From positions 36,741-83,949 of the forward strand of contig NZ_QAIK01000027.1 of assembly GCF_003061005.1 (NCBI RefSeq): 47,209 nucleotides of DNA. The letters are read 5' to 3'. A program made the translations under genes and the position numbers. Below are positions 1 through 8,167 of the stretch, one piece after another. This DNA is from Pseudomonas sp. HMWF021 (GTDB taxonomy: Bacteria; Pseudomonadota; Gammaproteobacteria; Pseudomonadales; Pseudomonadaceae). A model generated the notes under the pieces. It was not told the origin of the DNA. It did no database searches and saw only the letters and a program-made list of their open reading frames with translations. The first letter of the stretch is position 1. The number at the start of each line of letters is the position of its first letter.

Positions 1-2
1 TG

Positions 3-2129
3 ACCCGTAATTGGCCCCGCCATCTGCTCTGCCTGAGCCTCAGCCTGCCGCTGGGTTCGGCGCTGGCCTGCGGCCCGGACTTTCCCATGCGCCTGCTCGA
101 CAATCGCGGGCAATCCCTGGCCGAGCTGCCGGAGGGCAACTTCAACTTCGAGATCAGCCGCCTGGGCAAAACCATCGCCGGGCTGAAGAACGTCACTGCT
201 GCGACGCACAATCCCGACGACATGTACGGCGACGAGAACGAACCTGCGGCGGTTCGCGAGAAAGCCGAACAGGTCGGTCTGAGCGCCGAACAACAGGCGC
301 TGGTCAAGCAATTGCGCGGTCTGACCGATGCGCGTCAGGTCGAGGCGCAGGGCGCCAGCCTGCCAGCGGAAATCCGTTTGTACGTGGCGGGCGCGGTGGC
401 ATTTGCCACGGGCGATCATCCCTTGGCGGTCGAGTATTTCAATAAAGTGCTGGCGCTGCCGGCCGATCAGCGCCCGCTGCGCAGCACCTGGGCTGCGTAT
501 TCCCTGGGCCGCACCTGGTTTGCCATGAGTGCCGAAGCAAGCGATGCCATCGAAGCGCTCGAGAATGCGCGCGAGGCCTTCCGCCAGGCCCGACAGATGA
601 GCATCGATGGCTTGAGCGATCCGCTGGAGCTGGGGGTTGCCAGCCTCGGTGAAGAGGCACGGGTGCTGCGTACCGCCGGTGACTGGAACGGCGCCATCGA
701 ACTGTATGAAGCGCAGAACCTGCACGGTTCGGCCGTGGGTTATACCTCGCTGAAACAACTGATGAATGAACTGGCCGAACTGCCCGAGCCGCAACTGGCA
801 AAGCTGCTGGAGCGCAAGGCTGTGCAGCAACTGGTTACCGCCTCGTTGATCAGCCGCATGGGCTGGTCATTCGACGAGCAACCGCCGAACGAGAAAAAAC
901 TGATCCAGCTGCTGCAGAACAGCACCCGTGGCAGCCTGGAAAACGCTGATCGACTGGCGGCGATGAATTACCAGCAAGGCGACTACGCCAGCGCCAAGGC
1001 TTTTCTCGAGAACGCCGGTGACGGCGGACTGGCTTGGTGGCTGCGGGCCAAACTGGCCGTGCGTGACGGCGATAAAAATGCCGCGGCTGCCGCTTATGCC
1101 AAAGCCGCGCAGGCCTTCCCGCAGACCGAGGATTGGGGTTACCGGCGCACTCCGGACTGGGACTTCGAAACCGTCCAGCCGAAATGCCGGGTCGAGGGCG
1201 AAAGCGCAATTCTGGCGCTGCAACGCGGCGAATACCTGCAAGCATTCGTGCAGTTGTATCGCAGCAACAGCATCTATTGGTTCGACGCGGCGACGGTGGC
1301 CGAGCGCGTGCTGACGGTCGATGAGCTCAAGCGTTATGTCGATGACAACGTGCCGGCACCACCGGCGCTGACCCAGCAGCAGCGCGACAACTACGTGCCG
1401 CTACCGGTCGCCGCTAGTCTGCGCAATCTGCTGGGACGACGCTTGCTGCGCGAGGGGCATTACGAGGAAGCGGTCGGCTATTTCGACAATCCCGATCTGC
1501 AGCACAAGGCCCGGCTCTACGGCGAGCAACGGATGAAAGCCGACGCTGCGTGGTGGCCTACCCGACGCGCCAGCGCCTTGTACAACGCGGCGTGGACCGC
1601 ACGCGAGTGGGGCATGGATATTCTCGGCTACGAGATGGCGCCGGACTACGCCACGTTTGGCGGCAACTACAGCCTGGAAAACACCGAACTGAAAGTCGGG
1701 CCGCTGGTGGCCGAGGACGAAGTGAAGCGCCAGAAAGCCAGTGAAGCGCAGCCGGACGAGCGTTATCACTACCGTTTTGTCGCGACCGCGCTGGCCAGTC
1801 GGGCCGCTGATAATCTGCCGCACACCAGCCAGGCGTTTGCCGCGGTGTTGTGTAACGCCGCGGGTTTCAACAGCAGTCTGCAAGAGCAGAGCGCGCTGTA
1901 TCGACGCTACGTCGATGAAGGCCCGTACGTGCCGTGGGCGGTGGACTTCGGCAACCAGTGCCCGTACCCGGATTTCGAAAACGCCGACAAGCGTTACGTG
2001 ACCCAGGTGACCGACGCGGTGCGCAATTCGTTGCGTCCGTACAAGTGGCCGGTGGTCGGTGTCCTGTTGTTGATCAGTGCTGGTGTGCTGGTGTTGTTCA
2101 GTCGTCGGCGCAAGGCGCGCAAACCCTAG
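3..2129 (+). CDS. Periplasmic repeat-rich protein with C-terminal membrane anchor (5' edge clipped)
   Basis: I do not recognise a named family. The reading frame is open to the left edge. Bases 1-2 are TG, so the base just outside the window could complete an ATG or GTG start. The protein would then begin MTRNWPRH, followed by a leucine-rich signal peptide ending ALA before CGPDFP. The first internal ATG (87) lies after this signal and is an unlikely start. The body (about 650 residues) is helical and alanine-rich, with TPR-like pieces such as 'LAVEYFNKVLALP', 'GDYASAKAFLENAG' and 'GHYEEAVGYFDNP'. The C-terminus has one hydrophobic segment (WPVVGVLLLISAGVLVLF) followed by RRRKARKP, which suggests a periplasmic domain anchored by a C-terminal helix with its tail in the cytoplasm. 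The full length would be about 709 residues. It may be a scaffold or assembly factor, but that is a guess. Confidence 0.75.
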   Translation, partial: TRNWPRHLLCLSLSLPLGSALACGPDFPMRLLDNRGQSLAELPEGNFNFEISRLGKTIAGLKNVTAATHNPDDMYGDENEPAAVREKAEQVGLSAEQQALVKQLRGLTDARQVEAQGASLPAEIRLYVAGAVAFATGDHPLAVEYFNKVLALPADQRPLRSTWAAYSLGRTWFAMSAEASDAIEALENAREAFRQARQMSIDGLSDPLELGVASLGEEARVLRTAGDWNGAIELYEAQNLHGSAVGYTSLKQLMNELAELPEPQLAKLLERKAVQQLVTASLISRMGWSFDEQPPNEKKLIQLLQNSTRGSLENADRLAAMNYQQGDYASAKAFLENAGDGGLAWWLRAKLAVRDGDKNAAAAAYAKAAQAFPQTEDWGYRRTPDWDFETVQPKCRVEGESAILALQRGEYLQAFVQLYRSNSIYWFDAATVAERVLTVDELKRYVDDNVPAPPALTQQQRDNYVPLPVAASLRNLLGRRLLREGHYEEAVGYFDNPDLQHKARLYGEQRMKADAAWWPTRRASALYNAAWTAREWGMDILGYEMAPDYATFGGNYSLENTELKVGPLVAEDEVKRQKASEAQPDERYHYRFVATALASRAADNLPHTSQAFAAVLCNAAGFNSSLQEQSALYRRYVDEGPYVPWAVDFGNQCPYPDFENADKRYVTQVTDAVRNSLRPYKWPVVGVLLLISAGVLVLFSRRRKARKP

Positions 2130-2755
2130 GCCTGCTGGATAAACGTCAGGCGTACGGCGAAGCCGATCAGCAGGCTGCCGAACAGCCATTGCTGGACGCG
2201 CTGGGCGGTTGGACTGTGTTGCAGCCAGCGGCCCAGCGCGGCGCCGGTCAGGGCGTAGGCGCTGTCGAACAGCAGCCCCACGCCCACCAGCAACACGCCG
2301 AGGGTGGCAAATTGGGTCAGCACCGCTGCGCCGTCACTGACAATGAATTGCGGCAACAGCACCGAGCAGAACAGCAGCGCCTTGGGGTTGAGCAAATTGG
2401 TCAAAAGACCACGGCGAATCGCTTCGCGCCATTGTCCTTGGGTGTTCGTCACGGCAGTTGCAGTGAGGTTCGGCAACAACGTGCTGCGCAGGCATTGAAC
2501 GCCGATCCACAGCAAGTACGCCGCGCCCGCCAGACGCACCAGATCAAACGTCCACGGCGCCGCCTTGAACAGCGCGGCCAGACCCAGCGCCGCCAGCGCC
2601 ACATGACAGCCCCGGGCAATCGCCAGACCGACGGCGGTCGCCAGTGCCGCGCCACGACCCTGACGGGCGCCGGTTTGCAGCAGCAGGATCATGTCCGGCC
2701 CGGGCAACAGGAAGACCACCGCCAGTGCCAGAAAAAACAACCCGATGTTTGCCAT
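2126..2755 (-). CDS. LysE/RhtB-family amino-acid exporter
   Basis: A 209-residue inner-membrane protein of the LysE/RhtB superfamily, which exports amino acids or derivatives. The start is placed at MANIGLFF, where the first membrane segment begins; the frame runs further upstream but that part is not membrane-like. The sequence shows the family's 'PGPDMILLLQTGARQGRGAALATAVG' type N-terminus, about six hydrophobic segments, and the 'NLLNPKALLF' motif in the middle. The gene is divergent from an Lrp/AsnC regulator that starts 145 bp away, the usual pairing for amino-acid exporters, so that regulator probably controls it. The substrate cannot be read from the sequence. Its stop overlaps the end of the preceding gene by 4 bases, in convergent orientation. 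Confidence 0.85.
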   Translation of the reverse strand: MANIGLFFLALAVVFLLPGPDMILLLQTGARQGRGAALATAVGLAIARGCHVALAALGLAALFKAAPWTFDLVRLAGAAYLLWIGVQCLRSTLLPNLTATAVTNTQGQWREAIRRGLLTNLLNPKALLFCSVLLPQFIVSDGAAVLTQFATLGVLLVGVGLLFDSAYALTGAALGRWLQHSPTAQRVQQWLFGSLLIGFAVRLTFIQQA

Positions 2756-2899
2756 GTCGCCGCCCTTTCGTTGTCGATTCGGTGAGCAAAGTTTATGGCG
2801 CAAGGCCGGGGCAGGTGCTTGCGAAGTCAGCTTCAAAAAGCCTCGTGATTGGCATAACCTGCTTTCTTTTTGCGCCTTGACCATCAGGATCTGCCAACC

Positions 2900-3373
2900 A
2901 TGAAACTCGACGCCTTTGATCGCAAGATTCTCGCCGCCCTGCAGCGCAACGGACGATTGAGCAACGTCGAGCTGGCGGACGAGATCGGCCTGTCGGCGTC
3001 ACCGTGCCTGCGCCGGGTGCGGATGCTGGAGGAGGCCGGGGTGATTCGCGGTTACCAGGCCAACCTGGATCGCGATGAGGTGGGGCTGGGGCTGACGGTG
3101 TTCGTCGGGGTCAAGGTCGAACGCCACAACGATGAACAGGCGGAAGCCTTTTACGCAGCGGTCACGGCGCTGCCGGAAGTGATCTCGGCGTTTCTGGTAT
3201 CGGGGGAGTCGGACTTTCTGTTGCAGGTGGTGGTGCCGGATTTGCGCGCGTATGACCGCTTTCTCAGCGGCTGCCTGCTGAAGCTGCCGGGCGTGAGTGA
3301 TATTCGCAGCAACTTTGCGATTCACACGGTGAAGACGCCGGGGGCGTTGCCGTTGGGGCATCTGCCGCTGTAG
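2900..3373 (+). CDS. Lrp/AsnC-family transcriptional regulator
   Basis: A 157-residue regulator with the standard two-part layout. An N-terminal winged helix-turn-helix comes first (LDAFDRKILAAL, then 'NVELADEIGLSASPCLRRVRMLEEAGVI', about residues 3-50). A C-terminal RAM/AsnC effector domain follows (about 65-145), with the typical 'LPEVISAFLVSGESDFLLQVVV' strand-helix pattern. The start at MKLDAF (2900) is preferred over an in-frame codon 30 bases earlier, because family members begin just before the LDxxDRKIL segment. It is divergent from the LysE-type exporter and probably senses that exporter's amino-acid substrate. It ends just before a cluster of REP palindromes. Confidence 0.9.
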   Translation: MKLDAFDRKILAALQRNGRLSNVELADEIGLSASPCLRRVRMLEEAGVIRGYQANLDRDEVGLGLTVFVGVKVERHNDEQAEAFYAAVTALPEVISAFLVSGESDFLLQVVVPDLRAYDRFLSGCLLKLPGVSDIRSNFAIHTVKTPGALPLGHLPL

Positions 3374-3387
3374 AGCGGGTTGCTCCT

Positions 3388-3536
3388 TTCGCGAGCAGGC
3401 TCGCTCCCACATTCGACCGCAGTCCTCCTGCAGGAACACGGTCAACTGTGGGAGCTGGCTTGCCAGCGATAGCGGTGTGTCAGCGACCGCAACGGTTACA
3501 GGACTGACGCCATCGCTGGCAAGCCAGCTCCCACAG
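3388..3536. repeat. REP palindrome cluster (three units)
   Basis: Three short palindromic units lie between the convergent ends of the Lrp and lpd genes. One is around 3388-3411 (GCGAGCAGGCTCGCTCCCAC). Two arms of a second type are in opposite orientation at 3446-3474 (CTGTGGGAGCTGGCTTGCCA) and 3511-3536 (CATCGCTGGCAAGCCAGCTC). The opposed pair forms a REPIN-like large hairpin. Such elements are common between convergent Pseudomonas genes. Confidence 0.85.
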
Positions 3537-3551
3537 GGTTCGGGTGACCAT

Positions 3552-4952
3552 CTACATCTGCGTCGCCATCCCCTCGACATTCATCGCCGCCTGGCGCAAG
3601 GCCTCGGAGCGGGTCGGGTGCGGATGACAGGTCAGCGCGATGTCTTCGGCCGAGGCGCTGAACTCCATGGCCACGCAGTATTCACCGATCATCTCGCTGA
3701 CGCTCGGACCGACCAGGTGCACGCCGAGCACTTCATCCGTGCGTTCATCGGCGAGGACTTTGGCAAAGCCTTCGGTTTCGTGGTTGATCTTCGCCCGGCT
3801 GTTGGCGGTGAAGGGGAATTTGCCGACCTTGTAGGCGCGGCCTTCGGCCTTGAGCTGTTCTTCAGTCTTGCCGACCCTGGCCAGCTCGGGCCGGGTGTAG
3901 ATGACGTTGGGAATCAGCTCGTAGTTGACCTCGCCGGCCTTGCCGACGATCTGTTCCACGCAGGCCATCGCTTCGTCTTCGGCCTTGTGCGCGAGCATCG
4001 GGCCGGACGTTACGTCACCGATCACCCACACGCCGGTTGCCTCGGTGCGGTGCTGGCGGTTGGCGAGCATGCCGCGCTTGTCGGTGCTCAGGCCGACGTT
4101 CTCCAGGCCCAGACCTTTGGTGTACGGGCGCCGGCCGATGGCGACCAGCACGTAGTCGGCTTCGAGCAATTCGGCGTTGCCACCGGCGGCGGGTTCAACG
4201 TTGAGCTGCACGCCGTTGGCCGAGGTGGTGGCGCTGGTGACCTTCGAACTCAACTTGAAGCTGATGCCTTGTTTGCTCAGCGAGCGTTGCAGGGTTTTGC
4301 CGGCCTCGCCATCAACGCCGGGGCAGATGCGGTCGAGGTATTCGACCACGGTTACCTGGGCGCCGAGACGCCGCCAGACTGAGCCGAGTTCGAGGCCGAT
4401 CACCCCGGCGCCAATCACCACCAGATGCTTGGGCACTTCACCCAGCGACAGTGCGCCGGTGGAGTCGAGGATGCGTTGATTGTCGACCTCGACGCCAGGC
4501 AGAGGCGTGGGTTCGGAGCCGGTGGCGATAATGATGTCCTTGGCGCTCAGCTCGGTCTTGTTGTCTTGCGCGTCGGTCACCGTGACTTTGCCCGGACCAT
4601 CGATGTGGCCCCAGCCCTTGATCCAGTCGACCTTGTTCTTGCGAAACAGAAATTCGATGCCTTTGGTCAGGCCGCCTACGCTCTCGTCTTTCTGTTTCAT
4701 CATTTGCGCGAGGTTGAGCGTGGGTTTGACTTCGATGCCGAGGTTGGCGAATTCCGCACCCATGGCCGCGTCGTACAGCTCCGAAGCATGCAACAAGGCC
4801 TTGGACGGCATGCAACCGACGTTCAGGCAGGTGCCGCCGAGGGTGGCGCGACCTTCCACGCACGCGGCTTTCAGGCCCAGCTGGCCGGCGCGGATCGCCG
4901 CGTTATAACCACCGGGGCCGCCGCCCAGAATCACCACGTCGTAATTGCTCAT
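3552..4952 (-). CDS. lpdA: Dihydrolipoamide dehydrogenase (E3)
   Basis: A 466-residue FAD flavoenzyme that reoxidises dihydrolipoyl groups with NAD+. The features read in order. The FAD-binding GGGPGG is at residues 10-15. The redox disulfide CLNVGC is at 42-47. An NAD-binding glycine motif (GAGVIGLELG) lies mid-protein, and the dimer-interface HPHPTRSE at 443-450 carries the catalytic His and Glu. The start is at MSNYDVVILG, which fits family N-termini; an in-frame extension upstream is not E3-like. It stands alone with no E1 or E2 genes nearby, so it resembles the stand-alone extra lpd copies of pseudomonads (lpd3 type, from memory) rather than the copy in the pyruvate or 2-oxoglutarate dehydrogenase operons. 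It is divergent from the SPFH/P-ATPase operon. Confidence 0.93.
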   Translation of the reverse strand: MSNYDVVILGGGPGGYNAAIRAGQLGLKAACVEGRATLGGTCLNVGCMPSKALLHASELYDAAMGAEFANLGIEVKPTLNLAQMMKQKDESVGGLTKGIEFLFRKNKVDWIKGWGHIDGPGKVTVTDAQDNKTELSAKDIIIATGSEPTPLPGVEVDNQRILDSTGALSLGEVPKHLVVIGAGVIGLELGSVWRRLGAQVTVVEYLDRICPGVDGEAGKTLQRSLSKQGISFKLSSKVTSATTSANGVQLNVEPAAGGNAELLEADYVLVAIGRRPYTKGLGLENVGLSTDKRGMLANRQHRTEATGVWVIGDVTSGPMLAHKAEDEAMACVEQIVGKAGEVNYELIPNVIYTRPELARVGKTEEQLKAEGRAYKVGKFPFTANSRAKINHETEGFAKVLADERTDEVLGVHLVGPSVSEMIGEYCVAMEFSASAEDIALTCHPHPTRSEALRQAAMNVEGMATQM

Positions 4953-5004
4953 GCTGTTACTCCAGGTTGGGAATACCGATCGCTGAAAATAGTAGGTGAA
5001 TAAA

Positions 5005-5018
5005 ATTACGAACGTAAT
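5005..5018. promoter_or_regulatory. Inverted repeat ATTACG-AA-CGTAAT in lpd/SPFH intergenic region
   Basis: A perfect 6-2-6 palindrome 52 bp upstream of the lpd start and about 145 bp upstream of the SPFH operon start. It lies in an AT-rich stretch suited to a divergent promoter. It shares a TTACG/CGTAA core with the palindrome at 5113-5131. Its binder is unknown. Confidence 0.35.
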
Positions 5019-5112
5019 ATGTGCGTTTCCGGACATTTCGGTCAAGGCTTCAGGCAAGCGACAGGTTGCGCATCTTTAGATAAGCGTATTTGTGTACGAA
5101 TATTTCACGGCT

Positions 5113-5131
5113 TTCGTTATATCGTAACGAA
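5113..5131. promoter_or_regulatory. Inverted repeat TTCGTTA-tatcg-TAACGAA upstream of SPFH operon
   Basis: A perfect 7-5-7 palindrome 31 bp before the SPFH operon's proposed start codon. Its centre (CGTTATATCGTAACG, 5115-5129) matches 10 of the 14 fixed positions of the Zur-type box TGTTATANTATAACA seen twice later in this window. It could be a degenerate Zur site or the operator of another metal-responsive repressor. The position would suit repression of the operon. Confidence 0.4.
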
Positions 5132-5162
5132 TAAGCCGATGAATCAAAGGTGTTGGGGTGAT

Positions 5163-7124
5163 ATGCAAGTCGATCTGGATGTCGATGGCACGCAAGTGAC
5201 CGGGTTGCCACGCTTTCAACAAGCGGCCACGCAGGGGCGACGATTGCGCCGCCTGGCCATCGGTCTCGGCGCATTGGCCGGGGCAGGGTGGGTGTTGGCG
5301 ATGTTTATCGGGTTGTTTGCCGCGCAATCGATATGGCCGGCGTTGCTGGTGAATCTCGGTGCAGCGCTGCTGGTGCTGGTCGCCGGCCTGCAGTCGGCAT
5401 GGTGGGTGACGCAATGGCGTGCGCGGGTCATGCATCCGCTCGCCCATGAGCCGTTGAGCGAAGTCGAGCAAACGGCAGCTGAGGGCTGGTACGAGCGGCT
5501 GCTGGAGCGTCTGAGTCAGCGCGGTTTGCATCTGCTGGGGCAGATTGGTGCGGCCACGTTGTGGCTGGGCGGGTGGTCGGTGCTGGTGATGATCGGCATC
5601 GAACAGGTCTGGAACCTGGCGTTACCGCCCGCAGCGGTGGGGCTGTCGGCCACCGTGGGCGCGGTACTGATGTTGCTGTTGGGGTTCGGCTTGCTGGTGC
5701 TGGAGCGGCAATTGGCTCAGGAGAATCCGGCGCAGTGGCCGGAGGCCGGCTCGCTCGCGCAACTGACACGCGTTGCAATTATCAGTCTGGTAGTGGGCGC
5801 GTTATGTCTGTTATTTGCCAGCGAGGCTTCCGTGTGGCCAGTGCGCCTTGCGGTGTTGATCGGAATCTTGCCGGGATTGGTCGCGATTGAGTTGCTATTG
5901 CGTGCTGTTCTTTCTGTATTTAGCCCGCGTCGTGAACAGTTGGAACCGACCCTGCTGGCACGCAGTTTTGTCGCCGACATGCTGCGCTGGCCGCCGCAAC
6001 CGCTTATGGCTTTACAGCATGAATTGCACAACCGTTTCGGCATCGATCTGCGCCAGATCTGGGCGTTCAGCTACATGCGTCGCGCCTTTCTGCCGGTGCT
6101 GGCGCTGGTGGTTGCCGTCGGCTGGTTGCTGACCGGCATCCACGAAGTTCCGTTGCAAGGACGCGGCATTTACGAACGTTTCGGCAAACCGGTGCAAGTA
6201 TTCGGCCCCGGATTGCACGCCGGTTTGCCATGGCCGCTGGGTCGTGTGCTCAGCGTCGAGAATGGCGTGGTGCACGAGTTGGCAACCAGCATCGGCGATG
6301 CGCCTGCGCCGACACAGGCTGACCCTGCCGAAGGCGCGGCGCCGATGAGCGCCAACCGTTTGTGGGATGCCAGCCACGTCAACGACAAATCCCAGGTGAT
6401 CGCCAGCAGTCGTGGCGATCAGCAGAGCTTCCAGATCGTCAACATGGACGTGCGCTTCGTCTATCGCATCGGCCTGCGGGATCAGGACGCCTTGGCCGCC
6501 ACCTACAACAACGCTGATGTGCCGACGCTGATCCGCAGTACCGCCAGCCGGATTCTGGTTCACGATTTTGCCTCGCGCACCCTCGACGCTTTGCTCGGTG
6601 CTGACCGGGTAGGGCTGGGCGAAGAAATCGGTCGTGCGGTACAAGGCGATCTGCAGAAGCTCAACAGCGGCGTGGAGATTCTCGCCACCGTGGTCGAAGC
6701 GATTCATCCGCCAGCCGGTGCGGCCAATGCTTATCACAGCGTGCAAGCAGCACAGATCGGCGCGCAGGCGTTGATCTCCCGTGAGCGCGGCGCTGCGGCA
6801 GAAGCCAGTAATCAGGCGCAATTGCAGGCTAGCCTGGCCCGCGATCAGGCCAGTGCCAGCGCCCGTGAAGTCAACGCGACGGCGCAGGCGGCAGACCTGA
6901 AGTTCAGCGCTGAGCAGAAAGCCTATGCCAGCGCTGGCCAGGCATTCGTGCTCGAGCAATATCTGAGTCAGCTCAGCCTCGGTCTGAGCAAGGCCAGACT
7001 GTTGGTACTCGACCACCGTTTAGGCGGCAGCAGCAATGCGCCGACCATCGACCTGCGTACGTTCACGCTGCCGGCTGATCCGACGCCCGCGCGCACCACC
7101 GCTCAACCAGGAGTTGCCCCTTGA
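5163..7124 (+). CDS. Polytopic SPFH/band-7 protein (HflK-like), first gene of SPFH-ATPase operon
   Basis: A 653-residue membrane protein. The N-terminal half has about six hydrophobic segments (around residues 32-55, 57-80, 128-148, 155-180, 202-222, 226-252). A seventh (about 308-325) leads directly into an SPFH/band-7 domain (about 326-540; 'GIYERFGKPVQVFGPGLHAGLPWPLG', 'VNMDVRFVYRIG'). An Ala/Gln-rich helical region (about 525-615) then resembles the coiled-coil of HflK and flotillins. Canonical HflK has one membrane span, so the six-span extension is unusual. The start at 5163 (MQVDLDVDG) is preferred over an in-frame ATG at 5139, because 'GGGGTG' precedes it; confidence in the start is moderate. 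It overlaps the next gene by 4 bases. SPFH proteins form large membrane rings that modulate proteases or organise microdomains; the role here is unknown. Confidence 0.85.
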   Translation: MQVDLDVDGTQVTGLPRFQQAATQGRRLRRLAIGLGALAGAGWVLAMFIGLFAAQSIWPALLVNLGAALLVLVAGLQSAWWVTQWRARVMHPLAHEPLSEVEQTAAEGWYERLLERLSQRGLHLLGQIGAATLWLGGWSVLVMIGIEQVWNLALPPAAVGLSATVGAVLMLLLGFGLLVLERQLAQENPAQWPEAGSLAQLTRVAIISLVVGALCLLFASEASVWPVRLAVLIGILPGLVAIELLLRAVLSVFSPRREQLEPTLLARSFVADMLRWPPQPLMALQHELHNRFGIDLRQIWAFSYMRRAFLPVLALVVAVGWLLTGIHEVPLQGRGIYERFGKPVQVFGPGLHAGLPWPLGRVLSVENGVVHELATSIGDAPAPTQADPAEGAAPMSANRLWDASHVNDKSQVIASSRGDQQSFQIVNMDVRFVYRIGLRDQDALAATYNNADVPTLIRSTASRILVHDFASRTLDALLGADRVGLGEEIGRAVQGDLQKLNSGVEILATVVEAIHPPAGAANAYHSVQAAQIGAQALISRERGAAAEASNQAQLQASLARDQASASAREVNATAQAADLKFSAEQKAYASAGQAFVLEQYLSQLSLGLSKARLLVLDHRLGGSSNAPTIDLRTFTLPADPTPARTTAQPGVAP

Positions 7125-8167
7125 GCCAGTCGCACACTCACGATTCCCATGACCACAGCGGCCACGATCACGGCCACGCCGGGCATCACCATCATCATGG
7201 GCATCATCACCATCACCACGGCGCGCCGGAAGAGGCGGGACCGTTCCCTTGGCGGCGGATCGGCTGGGCGGTGTTGCTGGTGGCGTTTGCCATCGCGGCG
7301 GCGAGCCTTGTGCAAGTGCGCTCGGGTGAAGCCACGGTCATCACCCGTTTCGGCAATCCTTCACGGGTGCTGCTTGAACCCGGTTTGAGCTGGCGCTGGC
7401 CGGCGCCTTTCGAAGCGGCGATCCCGGTGGATCTGCGCCTGCGCACCACCTCCAGCGGTTTGCAGGATGTCGGCACTCGCGACGGTTTGCGCATCATCGT
7501 TCAGGCCTACGTGGCGTGGCAGGTGCAGGGCGACCCGGATAACGTGCAGCGCTTCATGCGTGCGGTGCAGAATCAGCCGGACGAAGCGGCGCGGCAGATT
7601 CGCACGTTTGTAGGCTCGGCGCTGGAAACCACCGCCAGCAGTTTTGATTTGGCGGATCTGGTAAATACCGATGCCAGCAAAGTGCGTATCGCCGATTTTG
7701 AAGCGCAACTGCGTCAGCAGATCGATCAACAACTGCTTGCCACTTACGGTGTGCGCGTGGTGCAGGTGGGTGTCGAACGTCTGACCTTGCCTTCGGTCAC
7801 ACTCACGGCCACGGTCGACCGGATGCGCGCCGAGCGTGAAACAATCGCCACCGAACGCACCGCCATCGGCAAGCGTGAAGCCGCGCAAATTCGTTCTGCT
7901 GCCGAGCGCGATGCACGAATCGTTCAGGCCGACGCGACAGTTAAAGCTGCAGAAATCGAAGCGCAATCCCGAGTCGAAGCGGCGCAAATTTATGGCCGTG
8001 CCTACGCTGGATCGCCGCAGTTGTACAACCTGCTGCGGTCGCTGGACACTTTGGGCACCATCGTTACGCCGGATACCAAGCTGATTCTGCGCACCGACGC
8101 TGCGCCGTTCCGGGTATTGGTGGACGGCCCGCCGAATGTCGAAAACAAATCCGGATCGCAGCCATGA
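7121..8167 (+). CDS. SPFH/band-7 protein with histidine-rich N-terminus (HflC/HflK-like)
   Basis: A 348-residue protein starting at a TTG codon. The start is fixed by a strong AGGAG (7109-7113) 7 bases upstream and by the overlap with the preceding stop (TTGA). Residues 1-34 contain 18 histidines, including runs of five and six, interspersed with Asp, Ser and Gly, which suggests a metal-binding tail on the cytoplasmic side. One membrane helix follows (about 46-66), then the SPFH domain ('VRSGEATVITRFGNPSRVLLEPGLSWRWP', about 67-250) and a helical Ala/Glu-rich segment with 'AQIYGRAYAGSPQLYNLLRSL'. The His tail beside an ATPase that lacks its own metal-binding domain suggests metal delivery, which is inference. 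It is the second of four overlapping genes. Confidence 0.88.
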   Translation: MSQSHTHDSHDHSGHDHGHAGHHHHHGHHHHHHGAPEEAGPFPWRRIGWAVLLVAFAIAAASLVQVRSGEATVITRFGNPSRVLLEPGLSWRWPAPFEAAIPVDLRLRTTSSGLQDVGTRDGLRIIVQAYVAWQVQGDPDNVQRFMRAVQNQPDEAARQIRTFVGSALETTASSFDLADLVNTDASKVRIADFEAQLRQQIDQQLLATYGVRVVQVGVERLTLPSVTLTATVDRMRAERETIATERTAIGKREAAQIRSAAERDARIVQADATVKAAEIEAQSRVEAAQIYGRAYAGSPQLYNLLRSLDTLGTIVTPDTKLILRTDAAPFRVLVDGPPNVENKSGSQP

